Shown here piece by piece: positions 55,287 to 64,000 of a stretch of DNA of 64,000 bases; the stretch's first letter is position 1; each line of letters starts with the position of its first letter. The DNA is from Lotus japonicus (lineage: Eukaryota > Streptophyta > Magnoliopsida > Fabales > Fabaceae), in contig NC_080042.1 of NCBI RefSeq assembly GCF_012489685.1, positions 73,708,566 through 73,772,565 on the forward strand. The letters run 5' to 3'. The position numbers and the translations under genes are program-made. Below the pieces are notes generated by a model. That model had not been told where the DNA came from. It made no database searches and saw nothing but the letters and a program-made list of their open reading frames with translations.

Positions 55287-56439
55287 GAGTAAAATACACT
55301 CACTCCCCTCAAGGTTTGTGAGAATAACACTTAACTCCATTCTTATCCAAAATATACACTCCACCCCAATAATAATCTCATAATTACACTTAGCTCAATT
55401 CTTCTCTGAAATCTTCACTCCACCCCACCCCTTTAACACCATACAAAAGATGCTAACGGAATATTCCTTTAACTCAAATTAATTAATTAAAATATAAATA
55501 ATAAATAAATTGCATTATCCTCTAACCAAATAATAATTGTACTATAATTTTGTAAATATTCTAAATATTTATAAAATATTTTAAATACCTCCAAATGAAA
55601 AATAATAATTAAACTTGATGTTTATTATGGTCAAAATATTTCTCTCTCTAATATAACTCAAATTTAAATATGGAGTATTTCAGTCAAAATATTTATCAAA
55701 TGATGAGTTCTTAATATCTGTGTATAACCTTAAACAACTTATATTTTAGAACTTAAAATGCCATGTGTTTAAGTGCTCATACAACCTAATAACTAAGGTA
55801 ATCACATATCGTCATAACACAATTATATTTTGAAAGTTTAGTAAACTTATTGACAAATTTTTTTAGTAAACTCAGTGGTAAAGTTTTTGAGTTTTGATGG
55901 CTCTCACATTGAGTTATGTTTTGCTAAATTTGTGATGGAAAATGTTGTTGCCTTGAAGAGGATGATCTCAAACTTAGCTGGAAGCTACGTAACTCAGATC
56001 CGGAAGAAGTAAAACAGAAGTTGTTCTCGTTTAAGAAATGTTCTAGTTCTATGAATTTGGAATTACACCAAGAAGGCCAGAACATGCTTTATTGTAAATC
56101 ATTTGTGCTGCCCTCCAAATAACAAGGATTTTTTTTACTTGAATGAGCAATGATTATCTCGTGCTACTTTTTTTTTTTTAAAAAAAAAAGTATATTTTTT
56201 ATTTAGTTAGAAGATAATGTAATGTATTTATATTTAAATTAATTAATTTTGAGTTAAAAGAATATTTCGTTAGCCTCTTTTGGATGGTGTTAAAGGGGGT
56301 GGGGTGGAGTGTAGAATTTAGAGAAGAATTGAGTTAAGTGTAATTGTGAGATTATTATTGGGGTGGAGTGCATATTTTGGATAAGAATGGAGTTAAGTGT
56401 TATTCTCACAAATCTTGAGGGGGTGAGTGTATTTTACTC
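55287..56439. mobile_element. Mutator-like element (inner), with captured FBD fragment
   Basis: Inverted repeats of about 190 bp start gagtaaaatacactca and carry 'ggagttaagtgttattctcaca' and 'ggggtggagtg' type blocks. A 9-bp duplication tttactttt flanks it (55278-55286, 56440-56448). It sits inside the outer element, so it arrived later. Confidence 0.85.
55868..56125 (+). pseudogene. FBD-domain fragment captured by the inner MULE
   Basis: One frame reads LSFDGSHIELCFAKFVMENV then ALKRM, and after a frame change EEVKQKLFSFKKCSSSMNLEL. Together they resemble the C-terminal FBD domain of plant F-box/LRR proteins (G.e.EL.FAKFVLENA..L..M ... R.KLLSF.RCSSS.E..L). No F-box is present and the frame is broken. 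Confidence 0.58.
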
Positions 56440-56987
56440 TTTACTTTTTATTCTTAGCACCATCCACAGATTAGATCTATCCATTATCTTCCTTGCATTT
56501 TACCCAATTTTGGTATCTGCAATTTCCCTTTTACTGCACTTTTTTGACAGACAGAGTGTTAATTTCATAGCAAGCACATGAACAAAAATGAAAAAAACAG
56601 AAGGAAACGGTGGAGGTTACAGTTCATGGAGAAAGAGAGGCGTGGGAATTCAAGGAAGAAGGTTATTGTTTTGCATCTTATTTGTGCACCGCTGGATGGA
56701 TCTAATGGCTGTCATTTAATGTCTGAAATTTCTTTAGTCATTTTATTTTAGTTATTTTTCTGAACCTTGGATAGATCTAACGGACCACATTACTGCTGGA
56801 GGGGCTGGACACAAATATTTGCTTGAGAGGATCCAGATTCTGCTTACAAAACACTAAAATTGAGTGTCTGAATTTATGTTCTTTAAATATCTACATCTTT
56901 ATTATGATTGTTCTTACATTCTTAGCATCTTAAATATTTTATAATTTAAAATATTAATCAATGTATCAAATACAATAAACAAATTCC

Positions 56988-57016
56988 CCATGCAACGCGC
57001 GGATAAAAAACACTAG
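56988..57016. other. 3' terminus of the second Helitron
   Basis: Imperfect hairpin (one mismatch and a G-T pair) with loop aac, followed by CTAG. Confidence 0.65.
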
Positions 57017-57017
57017 T

Positions 57018-57510
57018 AATAATAAATTTCAAAGAAGACCGATGCAATTATCCCTAATATTTATGTAAAACTCATATTTAGTATTATTAATTAAAAATAA
57101 TAATTTAAATTACAATTACTATTATCAACCAAAATTTCAAAATTAAACAATTTTGACAAATAGATTAAGTTAAATTATTCTATTGACTTTTTATAATTAG
57201 CATGATACGCGTAATATTTCATTTATATCATCTAATTTATTTAAATAATTTATTATCATATTGAATAATATAATTTTTAAATAGGAAATTCTTTTATGAT
57301 AATTTTAACCATCAATGCTTAATAAAAAATTATTTGATAAAATATGCATTTAATGTATAAAAAATAAATCTCTTTCATTCTCCTCCTTATTCAATCATTT
57401 ATCTATTATCGTGTCATTTTATCTTATCCTATCATGTTCTTATCATATCTTACACCAAACTGAATCAATATATTCCATGGATTGATTGATATTGATGGTC
57501 AAAGCTAGAC
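57018..57510. other. Upstream region of the malonyltransferase gene
   Basis: AT-rich, no repeat recognised. 'tcatttatctattatcgtgtc' and 'atcctatcatgtt' stretches recall the 29-kb element but no ends are seen. Confidence 0.45.
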
Positions 57511-57513
57511 CTC

Positions 57514-57520
57514 TTTATAT
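57514..57520 (+). promoter_or_regulatory. TATA-like box of the BAHD gene
   Basis: tttatat about 60 bp before the ATG, with a CT-rich leader (tccctccctccctccc) between. Confidence 0.45.
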
Positions 57521-57575
57521 GCATTGAAGAATAGTTGCCGTACCTGTTTCTCCCTCCCTCCCTCCCTGACAAACC

Positions 57576-58952
57576 ATGGCGCAGCCAGCACCTTCCAGAA
57601 TCGTTGAAGTTTGCAGCGTTGCACCGCTTCAGGGATCAGCCACCTCCACCACCACCCCAACCTCTCTGCCACTCACCTTCTTCGACCTTTTCTGGCTACG
57701 CTTTCCACCTGTTGAGCGTCTCTTCTTCTATCACTTTCCACACTCAACCTCTTCCTTCTTTGACTCTGTTCTTCCCACCCTCAAACACTCCCTTTCAATC
57801 ACCCTGCAACACTTTCTCCCTCTCGCCGGCACCATCACCTGGCCCCATGATTCCCCCAAACCCATCATCAACTATCTCCCCGGCGACGCCGTCTCCTTCA
57901 CCGTGGCTGAGTCCACCGCCAGCTTCAACAGCCTTTGTTCTGATCTCTGTGAAGCTGCAGAACGATACCACCTCATACCCCAGTTGGCCACTTCCCATGA
58001 AAAAGCCTCTCTGATTTCCCTGCAAGTTACTCTATTTCCAAACTCTGGCTTTTGCATAGGACTAACCACCCACCATGCTGCTTTGGATGGAAGGACTTCA
58101 ACTTCATTCATGAAATCATGGGCCTATGTTTGCTCTAACCTTAAAGGAGAAAAATCATCATCTTTGTTATCATCATTACCTGAAGATCTAACACCTTTCT
58201 TTGACAGATCAGTGGTAAAAGACCCCACAGGAATCACTGAAGTGTTCCAGGACGCATTGTTGAAGAAAGATGGACCGAATAATCGAAGCCTCAAGGTGAT
58301 GGAGTCCATCAAATCAACACAGACAGATGCGGTTAAAGGTGTGTTTGAATTGACCCCCTCACATATCCAGAAGCTTAAGCAATATGCACTTTCTAAGCTG
58401 GAAACGAAGGATCGGTTATCAAGTTTTGCTGTCACATGTGCTTATGTGTTGGCATGCGCAGTCAAAGCAGAACAACCACAGGGAGATACTGTAATGATGG
58501 TATTTAGCGTGGATTGTAGATCCAGATTGGACCCTCCAATTGTGCCCAATTATTTTGGAAATTGCATTGGTGGCCAAATGTTTGGGGTTAGGATCAAGAC
58601 CTTGCTAGAGAAAGACGGATTTATCAGTGCTTTGGAGGAGATGAATGAGGCTTTGAATAGGGTGAAGGATGGTGTGCTGAAGGGAGCAAAAGAGATGGCT
58701 TCAAATATGGAGAAGCTCCCGGAAGGAAGGTTGTACTCTATCGCTGGATCGCCGCGGTTTGAGGTTTATAGTATTGATTTTGGATGGGGAAGACCAAAGA
58801 AGGTGGATATTACTTCCATTGACAGAACAGGAGCATTTTCTCTTTCAGAAAGTAGGAATAACAATGGAGGGATTGAGATTGGAATGGTTTTGAAAAAACA
58901 TGAGATGGAAGCTTTTGCTGCTAGTTTTGTCCAAGACCTTGAATTCTTTTAA
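57576..58952 (+). CDS. BAHD acyltransferase, phenolic glucoside malonyltransferase-like
   Basis: 458 residues in one exon; the ATG sits in a good context (aaaccATGGc). The catalytic HxxxD is HHAALDG with His167 and Asp171, and the structural DFGWG motif is at 401-405. YFGNC near 327-331 marks the anthocyanin/flavonoid malonyltransferase clade. Such enzymes are cytosolic and transfer malonyl from malonyl-CoA to a sugar hydroxyl of flavonoid or isoflavonoid glucosides; the exact acceptor and donor are inferred. No break is seen. It lies about 22 kb from the nearest UGT. Confidence 0.94.
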   Translation: MAQPAPSRIVEVCSVAPLQGSATSTTTPTSLPLTFFDLFWLRFPPVERLFFYHFPHSTSSFFDSVLPTLKHSLSITLQHFLPLAGTITWPHDSPKPIINYLPGDAVSFTVAESTASFNSLCSDLCEAAERYHLIPQLATSHEKASLISLQVTLFPNSGFCIGLTTHHAALDGRTSTSFMKSWAYVCSNLKGEKSSSLLSSLPEDLTPFFDRSVVKDPTGITEVFQDALLKKDGPNNRSLKVMESIKSTQTDAVKGVFELTPSHIQKLKQYALSKLETKDRLSSFAVTCAYVLACAVKAEQPQGDTVMMVFSVDCRSRLDPPIVPNYFGNCIGGQMFGVRIKTLLEKDGFISALEEMNEALNRVKDGVLKGAKEMASNMEKLPEGRLYSIAGSPRFEVYSIDFGWGRPKKVDITSIDRTGAFSLSESRNNNGGIEIGMVLKKHEMEAFAASFVQDLEFF

Positions 58953-60159
58953 AACTTGAAACCTTGAGGGAAGCAGAATATATATCTTCACAGTTTTTAC
59001 ACCTTATCCTGTCTGAAATCACTCCATTGTTTGTAACTTGTTTGAGCATTTGTAGGGACTTTGCATTTTCTAGTAGAAAAGCTCCAATAAGCGTGTATCC
59101 AAACTGGCTCATAAGAATTGCTAGCATTAGCTTGTTATCTGTCTTTCAAATTTTGTATCATTGTTTGTAGTGTTAAATAATGCAAGCATCTAGGGACTCT
59201 TCTCTGCCATTACTCTTTCAGAGGTGCATTTCTATTTGTTTACTGGTTCTAATGGTGTAATGTTTGCTTTTGCTATCTATAATTTGTGCAATTAGGATAC
59301 CTTGATTCCTGTTTTAGGTCTGGTTGTTCTAAATGTACTATTCAGGTTTGGCTTCTTTGGTTTTTAATGATTAGCTATGAAGATAACATCCTGACAATAC
59401 CATTTCATTTTTACTGCTTATTCACAATGAACATCTCCTTTAGGCACTCAATTTTGTATAGTTTTTTGGCAAATTAAAGGAAAATTCTTTGATGTTGTTG
59501 GTATGGTGACAATCTAGGAAACTTTTTTATTACAATCTAAGCTGGGTGAAATGTCAAGGAATTTAAAGACAATTTAAACAGGATCGTGTAAGAGATGAAC
59601 GTACGTGTACCTATATAAGAGATTAGTAGGACATATGTCAGTGCACAAGGAGAAGTGGACCAGAGAGAATTACCTATATAAGGAACGAAGCCTAGGAAGC
59701 AAAATTGACACACACGCACAACACATCATAACTAGAACCAGTTATAGACCAGCAGCATCAACAAATATCCGATTCATCATTGTAGGATATTCAGTTGGCT
59801 CTTGAAGAATACAACTCTACCCCATATCCATGTATATATATATTTCCCAACATATTCGTTCAACTTTCCCCCACAGAATTCACCAAACTCTATTACATGC
59901 AATATGATATTTTTGCGACAAATGAGTTTTGTAGCACCACAAACTTGTGTGTCACTTGAATGTATGTACATTATACTAATCATATCAATAGTGTCACATG
60001 AATCTTATACTATAATCTATTTTCAAAATCAAATGGTGGAAATTCTTCTAGGTGGTACCCTCCTCCTAATCTTTGTCTAATTTGAGTTTACTCTTTTTTC
60101 TCATACTCTAATTAGTAACCTGATGATGTCATACATAATTTTATGAACATTTTTTACTC
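58953..60159. other. Downstream intergenic region
   Basis: 3' flank of the BAHD gene and AT-rich DNA. Short frames (for example 59605-59805) have no motif. No gene seen. Confidence 0.55.
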
Positions 60160-60720
60160 GGTAACAAATTTTTCAAAATATTATTCTATGTCATGAATAT
60201 TTCAAATTTCGAAAATGATAATTTTCTAACATGATAATAACACATTGTTATAAATTGATAAAGTTATAAAATCATTGATCTACATCTTTATTATTATAGA
60301 AACTTGATAAGTTTGATTTCAAAATTTGGTCATATATAATAATTATTTAGTTTCCTAACATCATTATTAAGTTTGATTTCTTAAAATAACAAATTGATAA
60401 AAATTGATATACTTAATCTTTATTATTATAGAAAATTAATAAATTTGGTCTCAAAGTTTGGTCATTACAATTATTAAGTTTCGTAACATTATTCATCATT
60501 TATAAATTAATAAAAATTCATATATTTTGAAAATGATGATTTTCTAAAATTGTGATAACAAATTGATATGAATTGATACAATTAAAAAATAATTGATCTT
60601 AATCTTTATTAGTATAGAAACTTAATAAATTTGGTCATTATAATGATTAAGTTTCCTAACATCATTCAATCTCATTTATAAATTAAGACAAATTCAATTT
60701 TGATTTCTTAAATCATTATC
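60160..60720. repeat. Diverged AT-rich tandem repeat, about three copies
   Basis: 'ttgat..a.tctttattattatagaaa..taataa.tttg', 'tttggtcat' and 'taagtttcctaacat' blocks recur near 60280, 60410 and 60600 with unequal spacing of roughly 130-190 bp. Confidence 0.6.
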
Positions 60721-61066
60721 TCTATTGATGAGTCAAATACACATGTCAAATGATAGTTGAAATTGTTTAGAGAAGATCGTGATAAGTCAGATATTCAAAC
60801 TCAAATAGCCTAAGATTCCTGCAAAATAGTTTCTTACTCATAATTTTGCAGCCTGAGATTAAAACCAATAATAGTATCTTACTCATAATTGTTGTAAGCA
60901 ATTACATTATTTCTTACTTTATAGTATTTTAAAATTTCGAAAAAATAACTTTTGTTTTGAATTTGAAATTTTAAAAAAAATATTCGATTTTGATTATAAA
61001 TACATGTTATTAAGGTATACATGTTTAACAACAACGAATGTAATTTATAAGGTAATTTGACAATAA

Positions 61067-62537
61067 TGAATGTTGATGGTAATTCCGCAAGTGTACGAAT
61101 TGATAGCAGTAATAAAAAGATATCGAACCACGAGGATAGTTGTTTATCAATTTATTCTAAGAGTTTAGTGTTCAGAATGTGAAAAAGAAAGCAATATAAG
61201 TTTGAGGTTTTGTTGTGTTTAACACACTTTTGATGAAAAGCAAGAATTGTAATTTAGATAAAGAAGTACCCTGGGTAAAGTTTCACTTAATCCAATTATG
61301 TTTCTTACAACCAAATCCTTATATGAAATTTAGAACCCCTTCTATGGTAATGTAGCCTTTACCTTCACTTGTTAATACCTTAATCAAGCAAATCGTTCAA
61401 TCTCAGGTTGTTAAGCCTAATACCTTAGTACCTAGTCAATTCAATTGAAGAATTATTGTTTTATGTTCAGGCCAACACAACAAGTTCTCACCCTTATACC
61501 TAAGTGGTAGCAAACAAATCAATCTAATCTCGAGTCCCTCAATCCTTACCAACTACCGTTGTGCAAGAAGAAAGCCAAAGACTTGCATGCATTCAAGAAA
61601 TTATTGAAACATAGAAGAGATACATAGAAATGAAACTTTATTCATATAAGAAACTTAGAAGTTCAAACCATAATAAGAACTAAGGTTCACTTCACCCAAA
61701 GTACAAAGATAACTAGCCAAGCATGGCTAGGGAATTCATAATGCAAATTAAAAGAACATAAACCTGAAACAAGAGTGTCAAGAAGCCTCCCACAAGCTCC
61801 AAAAACCTAAACCTCTAAGTTTTGTTCAAAAAGTTACAAGATACCAAATAAAATGACAAAAAACCTAATTTATAGACTTCTCAGCGGTCCGCCACGCATG
61901 TGCGTGGCCTCCTCCACGCACATGCGTGGCCAATCTGTCCAACATCAGCCTCCAGGTCAGCCCCCCCACGCATGTGCGTGGCCTAGGGGGCGCACATGCG
62001 TGGGCTTCACCAATTCTCCCCTTTAATTTCTTTCACGGAACAGCCACACATGTGCGTGGCATAGCTGGCGCACATGCGTGGCTCATCAGATTCTTCTCTG
62101 AATTTTGTAACTCCTTCTTCAACTATCATCATGGCTCATTACTTGATCTTCAATCAACATCATTAGCCATCAAAAACACCTGAAACCTTCAAAGAATCTC
62201 AACAAACCATCATTTCACCAATGTAACTCATGGGAACACTCATTTAATCACAATAATTCAGCAACCATCCATTCAATTCATCAAATAAAACTCTCAATAT
62301 GCAATCAACCCTCATATATTCAAAGGTCTTCAGCTCAAACCTGACCAAAGGAATTACTCTCTAACCAACACTATTAAAAACTAGTAAAAAGATCAACTAA
62401 ATAAATTAAAAACACCTAAACTAATGCAGATGCAAATATGAATTAAAAATGGCTTAACTTGACTTAAAACTCAATAAAAGACTCAAAAAGGAAAAAGAAA
62501 GAAACAAGAAGGACTCGACAAAGATAGAATAAACTTC
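61067..62537. mobile_element. Possible LTR-type non-coding element
   Basis: The part from 'tgttgatggtaattccgc' through 'gcaagtgtacgaatt' and 'cgaaccacgaggata' resembles sequences found in plant Ty3/gypsy remnants. It runs to 'cgggttatca' before 'aatgtaattt', which also occurs left of it (61038). TG...CA ends fit, but the flanking repeat is imperfect and no coding frame exists. Confidence 0.35.
61888..62085. repeat. Three hairpins of the cacgcatgtgcgtgg motif
   Basis: Pairs of ccacgcatgtgcgtgg and its complement, separated by short loops, occur at about 61892-61929, 61966-62005 and 62043-62083. The first pair is a perfect 16-bp stem. The frame at 61926-62183 is a product of this repeat. Confidence 0.85.
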
Positions 62538-63230
62538 GGGTTATCAAATGTAATTTGTAAGTTAAAACTCAATAATTAATCTTTTTCATGCTTTTTATTA
62601 GCCAGTGGTGCATGACATAAATTAAGCAAAAAAGGCTATGTGCATGAGGGTTTGTATCAGGAAACTAGGAAAGTAATGTTTGTTAAAATTGATTGATAAT
62701 TTTGTTTTTAATAATCACCGACACTAATTGAATTATATTAGATTAGAAGTGTGTAGTGTGTAAGCACCTACAGGTTGGAATATTTGTCACATGGTGCATG
62801 TGAATGAAAACATTTTTTAAAATAGTAATGAAATCTTCACACCTCATGTTTTATATATATCATTTTCGCTCATTTTTATTTTTATTTCTCTTTTCTTATC
62901 ATCTATCAAATTTAATATTTTCTTTCTCTTACTTTTTCATTTATTCCTATTTCTCTCATCTTTCCACCTCAAATAGAAGTGTCAAAGCAACATTATCCTT
63001 TTTAAAACCCTTCTGTACTTTTTCAATAATGGAGAGAAAAAGACTTTTATGCATATTTATTTCAACGGGTTGTTTACTTAATGGCTTTAGCTGCCTATGT
63101 AAATTTGAGTTACTGGATCAACAGTATTTAAGATAAGTAGAATATAAAATATATAGTCTATTTATTTCAAATAATATTGGTTCATTTAGGACTATTTGAT
63201 TTAACAGTTTTAGACAACTCGCACGTTTTA
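62538..63230. other. Intergenic, nothing recognised
   Basis: AT-rich; the frame at 62804-63136 is Phe/Ser-rich low complexity and not supported. Confidence 0.5.
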
Positions 63231-64000
63231 AGGTCCCTTCTGTAGTGCCTCCTCCTAGGCGTAGGTATGGTGCCTCTGCCTATTTGGACCAGTGAGAATG
63301 TGGCATGTATTAAATGAGGTTGACTTTTCAATTATTCTGAAATGATTTAAAATAATAGGAAATGATTTTCATAAAATATGGTTTTATAAAAATAAAATGT
63401 TTATTAATTTGTTGTCAGGTCCCTCATTTAATCAATTACCACAGTAAAGTAGTCCTCAATTAATATATTCATTGAAAATGACCCTTAGTCTTCAAACACC
63501 TCTTCTCTCAACAATCTTAGCAGATCTAATCTTTAATTTTGTTTCCCTTCTCCCACTATTTCCTTAATCATCAAAATTAGATATCACGGATTAAATCAAA
63601 AGCACCGTCATTTCCTTAATTGTGGAGGAAAATATCAAAGATAGTTGCAAAAGAAGTGAATTTCATGGCAAATCTAGGGTTAAAGAAGAAGTGGGTTTCA
63701 CTACAGATCTGAGCCCCCAAATGCGCACCGCCGTCGCCGCTACCTCCTTTTTCCCAATTTTAAACCACCACCGCGACCTTCTCTTTCCCTGAACTGTGCC
63801 ACTGTCACCTTCGTTCTCTCTAAAACGCGGCTGCCACCACTTCTTGCTTGCAGCGCCGCCATCACTTCCCTTTCCCTGTTCCAGCGGCTTCGTCACTCAC
63901 CCTCTCTGATTCTGGTGCCGCCGTCGCTTCGTTCTTCTCCCTTCGCCCAGATCTGATTTTTTTTCTTCTGCCTTCGTTCTACTCTGCGAAATACGAACAA
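63231..64000. other. Possible start of another DNA element, cut by the window edge
   Basis: 'ggtccc' phrases near 63231 and 63419 and a shift to GC-rich 'gccgccgtcgc' sequence after 63660 resemble the layout of the Mutator-like elements in this window, but the right end is outside. Frames (63663-63896 minus) have no domain I recognise. Confidence 0.25.

Larger units (their letters stand above)
54879..56840. mobile_element. Mutator-like element (outer)
   Basis: Inverted ends g(g/a)a(c/t)c(c/t)ggatcctctc extend inward through 'ccagcccctcca.cagtaat' and 'gatccaagg'. A perfect 10-bp duplication tgcttacaaa lies outside both ends (54869-54878, 56841-56850). It is interrupted by the second element at 55287-56439. 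No transposase is seen. Confidence 0.85.
51560..57016. mobile_element. Non-autonomous Helitron holding nested MULEs
   Basis: 5' end TCAATATATATTAG after a host A, similar to the first Helitron's start; 3' end with an imperfect hairpin ccatgc-aac-gcgcgg (56988-57002), spacer ataaaaaaca and CTAG (57013-57016) before a host T. The last 30 bases resemble those of the Helitron at 5951-9587. No replication-helicase frame is present. It contains duplicated 5' sequence and the nested elements at 54879-56840. Confidence 0.68.

Noticed and set aside
13777..58952. Metabolic gene cluster of UGTs, kinases and BAHD
   Set aside because: Genes are far apart, separated by transposons, and three UGTs are explained by duplication.
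61926..62183. 85-codon frame
   Set aside because: Generated by the hairpin repeat; no motif.

Overview
This window is plant nuclear DNA, most likely from a legume (inference). Genes have GT-AG introns, the sequence is AT-rich with GC-richer exons, and plant-only families are present: an LRK10L-type kinase, a malectin-like (CrRLK1L) receptor kinase, UGT85-type glucosyltransferases and a BAHD malonyltransferase. The copia element with an envelope-like ORF resembles soybean SIRE1. More than half of the window is transposable elements, many with recognisable termini and target-site duplications (TSDs).

Layout. 1-650 is the end of an LRK10L-type kinase gene. 3142-5810 is a FERONIA-like receptor kinase with a one-base frameshift in the kinase C-lobe. 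5951-9587 is a non-autonomous Helitron. 9833-12021 (minus) is an eight-exon PI-PLC X-domain gene with one nonsense codon. Three UGT85-type genes follow on the plus strand (13777-15472, 27158-28892, 34261-35799). The first two lie on a tandem duplication of about 4 kb whose left breakpoint is inside PI-PLC intron 2, so the second copy carries only PI-PLC exons 1-2. A 9.4-kb Sirevirus-type retrotransposon (15915-25333) later entered intron 1 of that fragment.

29-41 kb is a mosaic of small DNA transposons. It includes two Mutator-like elements that captured host gene pieces (a PIRL-type leucine-rich-repeat gene and the zinc-ribbon end of a RING E3 ligase), two hAT elements with 8-bp TSDs and a SINE. 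41011-45133 is a structurally complete PIF/Harbinger element with both ORFs open. 47291-51178 looks like a 3.9-kb solo LTR with a 57-bp tandem array. 51560-57016 is a second Helitron that holds a Mutator-like element inside another; the inner one carries a captured FBD-domain fragment. 57576-58952 is an intact malonyltransferase-like BAHD gene. The remainder is AT-rich intergenic DNA with repeats.

How the genes relate. The UGTs and the BAHD enzyme belong to families that can act in sequence on phenolics (glucosylation, then malonylation), but they are over 20 kb apart and nothing in the sequence shows co-regulation. The most notable signals are: the UAG-CAA-UUA readthrough context joining pol to the envelope-like frame of the Sirevirus; the apparently intact Harbinger element; three independent gene-fragment captures by Mutator-like elements; a nearly perfect inverted repeat of about 170-bp arms; and the dateable order of duplication, retrotransposon insertion and gene decay around the PI-PLC/UGT segment. 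No RNA genes or CRISPR arrays were recognised.
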